Under the pieces are notes generated by a model. It did no database searches. It was not told the DNA's origin and saw only the letters and a program-made list of their open reading frames with translations. A stretch of 64,000 bases of DNA, from positions 1,178,001 through 1,242,000 of the forward strand of contig CASHTG010000002.1 in assembly GCA_949357655.1 (NCBI GenBank), in the 5' to 3' direction. This DNA is from Parascedosporium putredinis. Its lineage: Eukaryota; Ascomycota; Sordariomycetes; Microascales; Microascaceae. The position numbers were made by a program, and so were the translations under genes. This document shows positions 9,404 to 21,650 of this stretch, one piece after another. Every line of letters begins with the position of its first letter. The stretch's first letter is position 1.

Positions 9404-12354
9404 ATGGAGCCTCCGGCCACGCAATTCGCCGCTCCGCGCCGCGTCTTCACGGCGCCTCTCCCCTCTACCCGACAATCTCTTTCGTCTTCGGCCACGCCTG
9501 CAGGCCCGGCCGGAAGCGTCGAGACTCTGTACAATCATCCCAACGCCAAGATTATCGCTTTCAGCGCTACAGCTCGTGCAGTCCCGAGGAGCCCGACAAG
9601 TACCGCCGCATCGCTGGAGGAAGACCAGGGCACGCTCTCGTGGTCCTCTCAGCTGGAAAGAACGATAGCAGTCGGTATGTCGCGCCCGGGGTCAAAAGCT
9701 CCCTCACATCCCGCCCTTGCTCCGCGAAAGCAGGCCACGAAAGATGTCTGCTATGATTGTATCTGTTATCTGTTGCTAACTCCTGTTTTCCTCCCCGTTT
9801 CCCACATTCTTAGGTACCTTTCGTATATACCGCGCGCCCGGTTCCGTTGCCTTCCTCAACTGCGGTTCAGCACTCCAGCCCATCCTCCCCAAAAGCCAAT
9901 GCTGGTGCATCGAAGAGGACTCGAGCAAATTCGTCCTGCAGATTCGCAAGCCCCAATACTGGCGGATCGAGTTACCCGTCGTAAATGGAGAAGATCGGGA
10001 GCGCGCATTTCTCCTCCGAGAAATCTTTGACCAGATCCTTCTCTTTGAGAAGACGCGATGTCCCTTCCAGCGCTCCTTCACCGTCAAGCTTCCCGAAGCT
10101 CCGCAGACACCCGTCAAGAAAAAGCCTTGGACACCAGCGCGCAGATCCTTTGTGCCGATACGTGCATCCCAGTCTCCCGAAACTCCTCCGACGCCCATAT
10201 CTGCTCGATCGCTCATGAGGCCGTCTTTCTACGAGCCAAAGCCCGCTACTTCAACATTACCGCAACCCGTCCAAACCCCTACCAAAAGTTCCCGATCAAA
10301 GGAGATCGAAACTTCAGCAAGCCTCGAGGCACCGAGCGAGAGCGAAAGTGACAATGCCCCCAAGGAGCCCGAGAGGCAAGAGGCGTCCACCGCATCACCC
10401 AGCTCCGATATCGATAACACAGCAACCGAAGCGACGAAGCCAATCGATCAACTGACCACCGCCGAAGAGCAAGTGACGAGTGTCGAGACGGGCTCTGCGC
10501 AAAAAGAAAGGGAAGGTGGCAGTGTAGAGACACTCTCAGACATTACCGAGGAACCCCGTCAACCAGACGTGCCTGAGACAACAAGCCCGGAAGAGGACGC
10601 TAGGCCAATTTCTCCCAGCGTTGAAAAGGCTGTTACGAGGGATGAGACACCTGTCAAGGTCAAACAAGTTGTCTCAGTCATCGAGGAGCGCCTTGCAGAA
10701 GAACCACCAGCGCCCCAGCCTGACGTCAATACAGTTGATCCAGCGACGATTCATCGGGAGCCAGATACGGAGCAGCGGCCTCGAACACCAGCCTCGGCCC
10801 AAGCCGTGACGGCGGCAGCAGCCGCGACACCATTGACAAAGGCACCACTACCGGTGGCAACCCCGACGATTTCCCACCGGGCTTCGACTCCAGACGTCCG
10901 GCCGGCGGCAATGAGAATCGGCATTTTAACCCCAACCACGCCCCTCACAGCGATACCCAGATTCGAGACGCAAGCTTCCAAGGCCGTCTCGACGTACCCA
11001 TCACCCCAGGTCCTCAGCCCCAATCTTCCTCTGGAACGCAATAATGACCGCATCACGATTCACTCCTTGGAGGCTAACACTCCTACAAAGGAAGACGCTG
11101 CTCCCAAGAGCTCTACGTCGGAGGATGTATTTGCCGAGCACGTGCCGGTCTCGGAGACAGCGGCGTTTGACGAGGTGCACGAAGGGTCCGGCCAAGGCGG
11201 CAACGTCTTGATGAAGCGGAAATTGAGGCGTGGCTTCGCGGCAGCCCGGTCGGTGACGGCTCCCCGCATCTCACCCTAATCACGTCGCCTCCTTCCAAGT
11301 CCCAACCAAAGGTAGAGGCGGTAGTTACTTCCGAGGAGACGGAGGTGAGCAACGACGCCTCTGATAAGTCGGGGACGGTCTCGCCCACGGAGTCAGCCGA
11401 CTCTTTCCACAGCGTACGGGCGTGGCAATCACCCATCACGCCACCAGCGACATCGCTGCCGGACGTGCGAAGCGACGAGCCGCAAACGTTCCCGTACCCG
11501 CACGACAACATCGTGATGCCCCACCTCGCAGCTCATCAACGCGACGTGTCGGATCTGACGGTGACGCCCGACACGCGGTGCACCTGGGATGCCATGTCCA
11601 TCTCGTCAAGTGGGGCCTCACAGCTTAGCGCCATGACGGCGCCGGACCACAGCCTCGGACCCATCGACGAGTGCCAAAAGTCGAATGCGTCGGAGGATGG
11701 GGCCTGCTACACGACGGCGTCGTCGGCGACCACAGCGGGGACGCTAGTCACGGCGAAAAGGACAGGCCAGCCCTGCGCCACCGGTCCACGGCCAGCATAT
11801 CTACGAACCGGGCCCTCTCGCCCATGCCTCCCGCCGCCACGCTATTCTCTCCGCCCCAGTCCAGAGCGCTAGTTGCGGGAGGGCCGACAAAACAACAACA
11901 GCAGCAGCAGAGACGCACGCGGATGGAGCTGCTGCGGCGGATGCCCCTGAGCATCGTAGCCAAGACGTGCGAAGTGCTGCTCGGGCCGCCGGCGTACCTC
12001 GTCACCCTCATGCTCAAGGTGGCCTCCAAGATCACGGCGGGCGAGTGGCGCGGCATGGTGTTTGGCTTCGGCGAAGGCGGAGAGCAGATCCCCGTGCAGT
12101 GGGACTACTCGGATGGGGATGGCGACCTGGACTGGGACAGCGACGACGACGACGACGGTGCGCACGACACGTTTGTGACGCCCATGACGGGGGAAGAGGG
12201 CGACGAGCACGAGGCCGCCGACGAATATGAGGAGGCGCGGGAGGTAGGCGGCAGCGAGGACGATTATGACGATGACGACGACGACGATGAGGCCAGGGAC
12301 GGCGAGAACACGAGCGATTCCGACGACACGGGGCGGACGCTCGGCGTGGACTAG
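9404..12354 (+). CDS. INP1: Inheritance of peroxisomes protein 1 (INP1)
   Basis: This peripheral peroxisomal membrane protein tethers peroxisomes to the cell cortex so that the mother cell keeps a share at division. The family hallmark is the N-terminal third: SVETLYNHPNAKIIAF, LSWSSQLERTIAVG, TFRIYRAPGSVAFLNCG, QYWRIELPV and FDQILLFEKTRCPFQRSF. Exon 1 is 9404-9674, the intron 9675-9813, and exon 2 runs from 9814 to TAG at 12352-12354, about 937 residues. The middle is low-complexity Ser/Thr/Pro. A conserved short block near the C-terminus (LRRMPLSIVAKTCEVLLGPP, then GEWRGMVFGFGEGGE) is followed by a very acidic Asp/Glu tail. Frame breaks: a missing C at CCCC 11262-11265 and a missing A at 11756-11759. 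Confidence 0.9.
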
Positions 12355-14846
12355 CAAAGCTGAAGTGTGGGTCGTCGGCCGGCACGGTTAGCCGGTGGGT
12401 GGGGGAGGCCCGCTGAGTCGTGTACTACCAATTGTAAAAACAGATCCATCTCTCTCTCGCACTTGAGACACCCCTAGCACCCTAGCCTTGCGCAACGCCT
12501 CCCACTCCACCCCGCGAACCCGCACGCGGAATGGCCGAGGAAGGCATCAGCTTTGCGCTTGCGGTCCCTCGAGACTCGAGAGACGGGCGGGGATCGCGAT
12601 ATGGGTAACGGTGTCTTGCTGTTTCTCTTTTTTTTTCTTTTTTTTCCCTCTGTCGCTATGGCTTGCGAGGGTTTCCCGCTTCATCATCTGGACGACGGCG
12701 TTCTTTTTTTATGGACAGTGCTAGCTGTCGCTTATATATCAATCATGGTGGATGGACTTATATATATCATGTATACTAACGGGCTCTCTGTTTTTTGTTT
12801 CTCTTTCTCCAACTACTAGTTGATATATTCTATCTTGCATCTGCCTCGGAATGTAAGAGACCATGAAATGGAAACCTTTTTTCTTCTCCTGCATCTTGCG
12901 CCCTTGCCCCTTGCTACTTGTTTCCTGCATGTGGCTCTTTGGATTATTCAAGTGAAAGTGATGACGCGTAGCGCAAAGCTGCTAGAGTGTTTCCGCACGC
13001 TATCGAAATCACCTTGCTGCGATCAATTGCCGGAAAGTCGGACATCTAAGAATCACATAGGGCTTTCAGGTCCTCCATTCCCCGGCACCGAGATGCCGTG
13101 CGTGGCGGATGTGGGATGTGAATGTGGGGTTTGATCGAGGCCCTACCGAGAACGCGGCACTAATACGTTGAAATCCGGGCTAGGATCTCTCATTGATGCA
13201 AGAGATTGGAGTATTGTGGGAATTCTCCTCCCCGCCCCTTGCGATATCCATCGCAGGCAACAACTTGCTTGTCGCAGGCAGCAACTTTTCTACACTTTTT
13301 TCTTATAGTGAACCTTTGATAAAAAAGGCGCAAGTGAGGTGTTTTTCGATATGATGGTGACCATGCGTCGGTAGGGCGACCAGCGTTAGATGACGTTGAC
13401 ATCAGCGGAAGACCTGTTCCTCTGTTGGCTGTGCCAAAAGCTACTTGTGAAACCACTTGAGCAGTGTCGTTGCAGAAAGACGGGCACGTAAATTACCCAA
13501 TCCGAAGAGTCATCGATGAAGCGCGATGTCTTCGGTAAAGCGCAAGGCATTCACGATGACCAGTGCCAATCACTGCCCGGGAGAGGCAAAGAAGAAACGA
13601 GGCAAGATGCGAAGAGGCTCGAGACTGCGCAAGAGGAGTGGCTCTTTTCACATTTTTCTTCTTGTTCTCTTCACTTGCAAAAAGCTCCCCTCGGGATCAT
13701 GGACGAATAGCTTACTCTGAAGTCTTGGAAACTCTCGCATTGCGTTCCAGCGCGGACCCGCTTTGGTGCCATCAACCACACAAGCCAAGATTGTTGATCT
13801 CTTTTCCTTCCCTTCTTTTAGAACAAGGGGAAGGTTGTTCTCCAACAAAGCTTGGCTCCGAAAAAGGACCAGCCCTATGCAATCTCGAAATGGTGCCAAG
13901 GCTGTGCTGGGGGTGGAACAAGTCGTGGGTGGGTGCGTGGTGGGGACAGGAAAGAGGCGCATTTTTGATAAAGGGCGGGAAAGGGTCCCAAGGGTCGTGC
14001 ATGTGGACGTCGCTTCACGGTTCTCGCATCGCTCGCTTTTGTTGCGATACGGGGAATGCGAAGCTGTCTGGGTGGTCGCTAAATATGTCTCTAGTACATA
14101 TATTTACACCCACTCTATATTTTGAATGTACGTACCAAGTACTTCTCCCTGCCTTATCCCAGAATGGCATAGTCGCCAGAAGCGTCTCCCCGTCAAATTG
14201 ATCGGTCGGGCTTAACATGGCGATCGGCCGTATTTCAGAGAAAACAATGCGATTGGCCAGAAGCTGTATCAAGCAGGTCGAAATGAGGCCTTGCACCACT
14301 TGGGGAAAGGGAGAGTGACCATTCCACCGTACTCCTCGGGTCATCATCCATGGCCCGGCATGACGGCGTGGATTCACTCCCCCTGCTTGGGATAGGTCTA
14401 ATAAACCACACCCGTCAAGAAAAGGAGGGGAGCCGTTTGTGGCGGACCTTTGATCGCGGTGGGCCGGGGCCCAAGTTGCTCTCTTGTGAGGCGGGAGCTA
14501 ATATTTACACTCGGGTATCGGAACAAGGAACATGCAGGTGTACGTATATATATATCTCTCTCTCTGAGTCGACGTGGATCTCGAGAGTAAAGGAAATGGG
14601 AAAAGATATAAAGCATCACGGTCCCCCTTCCTCTCGCCTTGCAAACAAAAGTAGAATCGTAGCGCAGACGACTTACTTAGGCCTTCTTCGATGATAGCAT
14701 CAAGATTATACTGAGCCGTACATACTCTTTCATCCACACTCTCTTCTCTCCTTTGTCTCTTCCCTTCGATCCTCGCCCCGTTTTGGGCCTTACATATCGC
14801 GAACTGAAGTTTCCTTTCCCTTCGCGCAACCAACCTTTCCGCAATC
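12355..14846. other. 2.5-kb intergenic region upstream of the RTA1 gene
   Basis: This separates two tandem (+) genes. I see no conserved protein in the open frames, including the 212-residue frame at 13563-14201, which looks like a chance frame. It contains a GTAC-rich motif (14128-14142) and a TA/TC simple repeat before the RTA1 start. Confidence 0.55.
14545..14565. repeat. (TA)n(TC)n simple repeat
   Basis: A short TATATATA stretch changes directly into TCTCTCTC, about 280 bp upstream of the RTA1 start codon. It is a simple microsatellite in a presumed promoter. Confidence 0.7.
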
Positions 14847-16146
14847 ATGGCGAACGGCGAATACGGTATGTCAAGTCCTCGGTCCCTTGCGGCCCAAGGT
14901 TGATAAAGAAAAGAAAAGAGCCAGAACAAGAAGCTGACTGGAATGAATAACTATTAGTGCCGGGGAGCTACTACTTCTATGCCCCTAACAAGGGAGCTCC
15001 TATTTTCTTCACCATCGCCTTCTTCTGCACCGGTGCCTTTCACCTGTATCAAAACATGTAAGTGAACCCTCCCTATCCCTACCACGCCACCACGCGGCAA
15101 CAACATGTGGGAGGAAGAGACACTTGTTCCCCGTTGAATCGACGACTAACACGTGGTGCCCACCACAGAAAATACCACTCGCTCATTCGCACCATCTTCT
15201 TCCCTTTCTGCTCTCTCCTCTTCACCGCCGGATTCGCTCTCAGGATATACGGCTCCCACCACTTTGACGACCTCAACGTCTACATTGCCAGTATCTGTAT
15301 CATCTACGCAGCTCCGTACGTGTTTTTTTTTTTAATTCTTTTATGTATAATTTGCCCTCATTACACCGAATAAACAACTAACATCAAGAACTTCTTCCGT
15401 CTCAGCCCTCTCCTCGAGCTCCAAAACTACAACATCCTCGGCCGCATCCTCTACTATGTCCCCTACCACTCCCCCATCCACCCCGGCCGCGTCCTATCCA
15501 CCTTTGCCTTCATCTCCGGCATCATCGAAGCCCTCAACGGCTGGGGCGCCTCCCTAACCGCCAACCAATCCCTCAAGCAATCCACCATGGACGTCGGCCA
15601 CATCCTCATCAAGACCGCCCTGCTCATGCAGCTCGCCGTCGCCGCCTGCTTCCTCGTCCTCGCCGGCACCTTTCACCGCCGCTGCCGCGCCAACGGCATC
15701 CGCGACCCCCGCGTCCAGCAGCCCCTCTGCACCCTCTACGCCAGCATGGCCCTCATCGTCGTCCGCACCATCTACCGCGTCGTCGAGTACTTTGGCGTCG
15801 CCTCCCTCCGCTACGCCGACCCGGACTTCGATCCCACCACCATGACCCCGCTCATCCGCTACGAGTGGTGGTTCTACGTCTTCGAGGCCTCCCTCATGCT
15901 CATCAACCTCGTCATGATGAACGTCCGCCACCCCCGCAAGTGGCTGCCCCGCAGCAGCGACACCTACCTCGCCGTCGACGGCGTCACCGAAAAGGATGGG
16001 CCCGGCTGGAAAGACCCCGCCCCTTTTTGCAAACTGTCGTCGATCCCTTTGATCTCGTCGGCTTGGCCAAGGGCGGCCGCGCGGGGCTGCCCAAGTTTTG
16101 GCTGGAGGATGGGATCGGTGGTCCGCAAAAGGCGCAGAGCGTTTGA
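14847..16146 (+). CDS. RTA1-domain seven-transmembrane protein
   Basis: A member of the fungal RTA1/RTM1 family, multi-pass plasma-membrane proteins linked to lipid translocation and resistance to toxic compounds. About 335 residues in four exons: 14847-14865 (19 nt), 14958-15057, 15169-15315 and 15406-16146. Introns have GTATGT, GTAAGT and GTACGT donors. The reading begins MANGEYVPGSYYFYAPNKG, then hydrophobic spans include FFTIAFFCTGAFHLYQN, TIFFPFCSLLFTAGFALRI, VYIASICIIYAAPPLLE and ALLMQLAVAACFLVLAG. The family-typical CTLYASMALIVVRTIYRVVEY and EWWFYVFEASLMLINLVMM follow. One frame break, a missing C at 16015-16018, must be corrected to reach the natural end GIGGPQKAQSV and TGA at 16144-16146. 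The substrate is not predictable. Confidence 0.9.
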
Positions 16147-16900
16147 GTCGTTGATCGTTAGGCTCGAAGAGTTTTTAGTTGGGACGGAGGAGAGATGGGA
16201 AGGGAGAGGAGGTTACTAGAAAAGGTCTTGTTGGTGCTGCCATGTCGTCGCCTTTATTTCCCATCGCCCCCATTTGCTTCCATCTCTCCTATATCAATCA
16301 CCACCAGCCATTTTACTCGCTTTGTTCCTCCTCCGTTTGATTCTTGGGGTTTCTCTTTTTTTTGTCACTTGTTTTGCCGGCTATGAGTCGGTATTCGCCA
16401 TGGTTCATCGGGCTTTTGGTGTTTCTTTTTTGTCCTTAACTCGTTGCAAGGCCCTGTTTCGACTTACAGACACGAATCTTTTGTTTTCTCGCGTTTTGCT
16501 CATCAGATACCACTTTTGTTTTTAGAAATAGATAGTCTGTTCAATTTTGCGTTTAATTCGTTTAAAATTACTGTATTTCATTCCGTTTTGGCTCGAAACC
16601 CATTGCTCGCGTCTTAGACGCTCTCATGTTGGAGTTATCTCATGTTGGAGTTCCGCCGCAAAGAGCATATGTATGAGGAAAATTCTCACAATCGACAACC
16701 ATTCTATCAAAACAAGGCCTAATGCATATAGAAAAAATACAAGTTATCTTATTATACAGGATTCCTAGTGTGGGTTCTCTATTTCATACATGTACTTTAC
16801 AGATGGGCCCTTTTCTTTTTTTCCGTTATCTATCTAGTCCTGCCCAAGTCACACGTAGTCTTACAAGCTGAGCCATCAAGCTCCCCCTTCCCTCACCACC
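16147..16900. other. Intergenic between convergent RTA1 and MTF2-like genes
   Basis: A T-rich 3' flank shared by two convergent genes. It contains a small tandem duplication (16622-16652) and no gene. Confidence 0.6.
16622..16652. repeat. 15-bp tandem duplication
   Basis: The 15-mer TCTCATGTTGGAGTT occurs twice, at 16622-16636 and 16638-16652, separated by one A. This is a recent-looking slippage-type duplication in noncoding DNA. Confidence 0.85.
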
Positions 16901-18299
16901 TCACAGAGGCAGCTCCTCCGCCCGCTCCCTCATACAATCCAGCACCCACGCCCTCCTCTTCTTCAGCTTCGACACCATGATCGAATCGTACTCCTGCATC
17001 GTAGCAAGCACCTCGGCCAGCGGACTCCCCGCGCAGCCGCCACCTCCGCGCCCTCGAGCGCGTCCACGACGACGTCGAGCAGGCGCAGCGTCTGCCCGTC
17101 GGCCGACATGCCCGCCCTCTCCATCTCGCGGAGCAGGCGCATGACCTCGTCGGTGTCGCCGTAGCGGTACCAGTAGATGGACATGAGCTCGTTGTAGAAG
17201 CGCGTCGACACCCCCAGCACGTACGAGGCCATGCCCAGCTCCAGGATGCGCGGTAGCACGGCCAGCGCCAGGGGCGAGGGCTTGCCGAAGCCGCGGTCCA
17301 GGAGGCGGAGCCCCGAGAGCAGGTGCACCGAGTACAGAGGGCCGTGCTGGTCCATGCTCAGAGGGCGAGCGGCGGCTCGGCTTCGATGGCGGCTGCCGCC
17401 GCGGCCGCGGGAGTCTTGCTGCCCTTCTTGTCCTTGGCCTTCTTCGTCTTTTTGGGGTTGGTGGCGGTCTGGTGCGACGACACGCCGATACCCAGCCGCC
17501 CGACCATGGAAAACACCTCCCTCTCCATGAGCTGCCAGAGCGCGACGTCCGACGCGCACTGCTGCATCGCGCCCACCACCCGGGCCTTTTCATCCCGATG
17601 CAGCGCCACCAACGCCGCGCGCTCGGCGGCCCGGGCATCCTCACGACCCCGAACCGCCTCCGCATCCGAGCCGGACTCGATACCAGCCCCTCCCGCGTCG
17701 TCGTGCTCGTCGCCTAGTTCGGCGGCATACCCGTCGTCAAAGGCGATACCCCCATCGTCGTCCTCCTGCAGGCCCAAAGCGCTCTCGGCGGCGCGGCGCA
17801 GGGCGGGCGGGTACATGGCCAGAATTTCCTCGCGGGTCCACTCCTTCTCCTCGACGTCGGCGGCGCTTCCCGGCAGGGTGACGGACCGTATCTTGCCCGT
17901 GGTTTCCTGGACGGTCAGCTCGCTGGGGACGACGCCGGGGAGCGGGTTGCCAAACTGCCGACGGCGCTTGGTGATGTCGCCAAAGATCTCGTCGAACACG
18001 CGCTTCTCGGCGTCAGTCATGGTCGAGGTCTGGCGCTGCTTCTGCCTCGCGGCGGCGGCGGCGGCATCGGCTTGGTCGGGCCCGAACTCGAAGGGAATCG
18101 ATTCTTCGTCGGCGGAGCGGTTCGGCCGGCGCGGAGGACCCGAGTGGGCGGACCGGAAAGGTTGTCGTGGCTGGGGTTGAAGGTGCGGTGGTCCGGAGAA
18201 GGATAGGGAGAGGCGGAGCGGACGCTGGATGGCGCGGCGCAGGGTGCGCGTCTGGTAGAGAAAGGGTAATAGGGTGGAAGACATGGCGCGGTTCATCAT
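16901..18299 (-). CDS. MTF2: MTF2-like mitochondrial protein
   Basis: This protein of about 466 residues has the C-terminal domain of the yeast Mtf2/Nam1 family, which couples transcription to mRNA processing and translation in mitochondria. The recognisable part is LLSGLRLLDRGFGKPSPLAL, AVLPRILELGMASYVLGVST, RFYNELMSIYWYRYGDTDEV and MRLLREMERAGMSADGQTL. The N-terminus (MMNRAMSSTLLPFLYQTRTL, then Arg/Ser-rich) is a plausible mitochondrial presequence. I chose 18299 over the upstream in-frame ATG at 18500 because the presequence begins there. The middle holds EKRVFDEIFGDITKRRRQFG and an acidic, Ala/Lys-rich linker. No intron is needed. Two frame breaks: 17357-17365 and 17026-17042. The end is TGA at 16901-16903. 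It is divergent from CMR1. Confidence 0.75.
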
Positions 18300-19079
18300 G
18301 CGAGGTTCGGTTTCCGTGGGTGGTCGGAAGCTTGACCTGTGACAGTAGTTGGTGTTTGTGTCATGGAAGGGCGAAGGACAAAAAAAAAGAAATTCTTCAG
18401 AAAAGAAGCGGAAAAGTAAACAAGAAAGGGAAAGTGAGATATGATTTTCTCTGTTCTGTCGCAGGCAGCAAACAAGGCTGTTGGGGATTTGGGGCTGCAC
18501 GGAGTTGAGATTTGAGCAGAAAATTCAAGCCAAGTTCTTCAACCTCCCTTCAAGTCGCTGGTCGCAGGACCCAGAAATTTTATTCGCCACATGGAGCTCT
18601 GAGACTCGTGGCGTTGCACGGAGCTCAGGTACAAGTACCACTATAAACCTGCAGGGATGTGCCGGGTCGCTTCGAGTGGGCAAATGGCACTTTACTTTTT
18701 CGTCCAAGACGCGTCGCGACCTTTTTTCTGTCGGGCAGTCTTCGCGAAGAGGCGCCCAACTCCCGTAAAGTGGCATGGCACGCACCCGTCGGCTTAGAAA
18801 CTCCACCGAGTAGTCATCGTGAACCGAAGAACAAAGGATCAATTTCCTAGCCCTCACCTTGCCCCCCTTGTGTCTCTCACCAGTCCTCTCTTTTGGAATT
18901 TTTTCCCGTCTTTTTCTTTTCATCGAGGACACCCCTTGTGCATCCCGCCCCCGTAATCGCGAAGCCGAGTTCACAACCCACGAGTCAAAGGGGATCCATT
19001 TCACCACCATCCCCCATTCACCTAAATCCCTTCTTTCCTCGTTTCTCTTGTTCCCTTGCCCCCCCAAATCCCGCCCACC
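18300..19079. other. Divergent promoter region MTF2-like / CMR1
   Basis: 780 bp between two start codons. It contains a GTAC-AA-GTAC element at 18629-18638 and pyrimidine-rich leader DNA directly before the CMR1 start. No gene is seen. Confidence 0.6.
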
Positions 19080-20708
19080 ATGCCCTCCGCCAGCGAAAAG
19101 CCCCTCAGCGCCTTTGAGCGCCGCCGCCTCGAGAACCGCCAAGCCAACAACGAACTCATCAGCGAGCTCTCCGAAGTCGCCTCCAAGATCCTCCCCGTCC
19201 CCGCCCCCACCACCACCACCTCCTCGACCTCGTCCCACAAGCGCCGCGCCGCCGCCGCCGACGCCCCCGTCAAGCGCGAACAGCCCACGCGCCGCACCCG
19301 CGCCAGCGCCCGCCTCGCCGGCATCGAAGCCGACAGCGAGGTCGAGAAGCGCAAGTTCGAGGCCGAGCACGAGGCCGCCGCCGACCAAAAGGCCGCTAAA
19401 CGCTACCGCGTCAGCCGCGACCTCGTCCTCGGCGAGATCGGCGTCGACGGGAAGAAGTGGGACAACGATGTCCAGGGGCTCAAGGACATGTTTCGCGGCG
19501 CCCAGCCCGGCGTGCCCACCTTTTCCGAGGATGACATCGAGGAGGCCACCGACGAGACCCTCAAGAAGCTCAGGGTGCGCATGGGCGGCTTGGCTCTCTA
19601 CGAGAAGTGGGTGCCCAACGGTAAGGAACCCTCCCCAAGCCAGTTCCCTGGTTTAATAAAATAAAATAAAATAACTAACACCTCGGGGCATCTAGACATC
19701 AAAATCGTCCCCCAGCGCGTCTACAGCCTAGGCTTCCACCCCACCAAAGACAAACCCATCATCTTCGCCGGCGACAAAGAAGGCGCCATGGGCGTCTTCG
19801 ACGCCTCCCAAGACGGCCCCGCCGACGCGGACGACGACGACCGCGAGCCCCAAATCTCCGCCTTCCAGACCCACTCCCGCACCATCTCCGCCATCCTCTT
19901 CTCCCCGCCGACCACAACGCCGTCTACTCCTCCTCCTACGACTCCTCCATCCGCAAGCTCGACATCGCCAAGGGCCTCTCCGCCCAGGTCTACGCCCCCG
20001 CGACCCCGCCGAGGACGCCCCCATCTCCGCCCTCGACGCCGCCCACGCCGACCCCCAGCTCCTCTACTTCTCCACCCTCCAGGGCCTCGTCGGCCGCGTC
20101 GACCTCCGCGACCCCGCCAACACCGTCGAGCAGTGGGTCCTCTCCGAGCAAAAGATTGGCGGCTTCTCCCTCCACCCGACCCAGCCCCATCTTCTCGCCA
20201 CCGCCTCCCTCGACCGCACCGTCAAGATCTGGGACCTGCGCAAGATGTCCGGCTCCGGCGACGACAAGGCCCCTGCCCTCGTCGCCGAGCACCCTTCCCG
20301 CCTCTCCGTCTCCCACGCCGCCTGGGGCCCGGCGGCCACCTCGCCACTTCGTCCTACGACAACACCATCAAAATCTACTCCTTCCCCGACGCCGGTGCCT
20401 GGAAGCCCGGTCACACCCTCGACGACACCGCCGCCAAGCCCACCCATGTCGTGCCCCATAACAACCAGACCGGCCGGTGGGTTACTATCCTCAAGCCCCA
20501 GTGGCAGCAGCAACCCCACGACGGCATCCCCAAGTTCGTCATCGGCAACATGAACCGCTTCGTCGACGTCTACGCCGCCGACGGCCGCCAGCTCGCCCAG
20601 CTCAACGGCGACGGCATCTCCGCTGTCCCTGCCGTCGCCCAGTTCCATCCCACCTTGGATTGGGTCGCCGGCGGCACCGCCAGCGGGAAGCTGTGCTTGT
20701 GGATGTGA
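19080..20708 (+). CDS. CMR1: WD40 protein CMR1 (DNA damage-binding)
   Basis: CMR1 is a nuclear WD40-repeat protein that binds UV-damaged DNA and takes part in replication-stress responses. The N-terminus starts MPSASEKPLSAFERRRLENR, a typical CMR1 opening with SAFERRRLEN, and is followed by a basic linker. The seven-bladed propeller begins near DIKIVPQRVYSLGFHP and includes IIFAGDKEGAMGVFD, TASLDRTVKIWDLRKM and SYDNTIKIYSF. It ends GGTASGKLCLWM. Exon 1 is 19080-19620; the intron 19621-19695 has an AAAAT-type repeat beside its CTAAC branch point; exon 2 is 19696-20708. Corrected length is about 518 residues, normal for the family. Three missing bases, at 19903-19906, 19994-20007 and 20328-20330, together restore the original frame, so the ends look intact while blades 2-5 are out of frame. 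Confidence 0.9.
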
Positions 20709-21650
20709 GGTCACTTCTTTCTTCTAGGTAAAGGTGAAACGGGGGCAGAGAATCAGCGCTACTGCGCCCATCTTTAAGCGAGGAATCGGCGTTTTTGGGT
20801 CAAGGGGAAAGGTGAAGACATTGGCGTTAGGATCTGGGGGTTTGCCTTGATGTTTTTTTGTGGCTTAGATGGGATTAGATGTGCCCGTAGATCCATTCAT
20901 TACATACATACTCCTTTCGGAGTAAAAATTTCCAAGCCCTTTTTCACTCGTTACCTCTGTTCTTGCTTTGCAGCTCCAAGCGCATCGCGCACCCGCGGAC
21001 CCTCCCGCAAAGTGCATGATTCAATCCTTGGAAGAAGACGAAATGGTGGGAGCGAGATAGGGGACACTGTCTGGTGTATCCGTGTCGAAGTGGACAAGGC
21101 TTATATAGACCATCCTCCTCTGTTCCCAGACCAGACGACGTTGGTGTTCTGTTGGCTCCACGTCCTTTATATATGTACTTACCAGACAAGTGTCCAACAT
21201 GCCAACATAAGATTGAACACGAAAGAAGACTTGTGGGAAAAAACCATATCATGGACGGAGAATAGGACGGAGAGCATTCATGCCCAGGAAATTGCTCACC
21301 GCTAGGAAAGTAGACTCATACTACACCCGATATGCCATTTCTATCGCCCACCGCAGATAATCATGTCCAAACAATCTAGCCCACCCTCATTATTGCGGCA
21401 CCCCCAACGCCGAGCGTCATTCCAATTAGTTATCACCTCCAGGCAGTTCTATCGTGGATCCTCAGCCTAGCCTACGCCATTCCATAGGAAAAAAAAATAT
21501 GAAAAAAAAAAGAGGCAGAGAATATAGAGAAAAAGACAAGAACGAAAGAAGGATAGCAGAAAGAAAAGTCCATAAAACCACAAATCCGTGGATGGACTAT
21601 CACGCGCGTGTGCGTCCGTTGGCAACCAACGCAAGTCTCCGCGAGACACT
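20709..21650. other. Intergenic between convergent CMR1 and ATG26
   Basis: A shared 3' flank with poly-A and purine-rich runs (about 21484-21560). No gene or RNA is recognised. Confidence 0.6.

Noticed and set aside
13563..14201. 212-codon open frame between INP1 and the RTA1 gene
   Set aside because: Overlapped by comparable open frames on the opposite strand; no recognisable motif, signal or family sequence.
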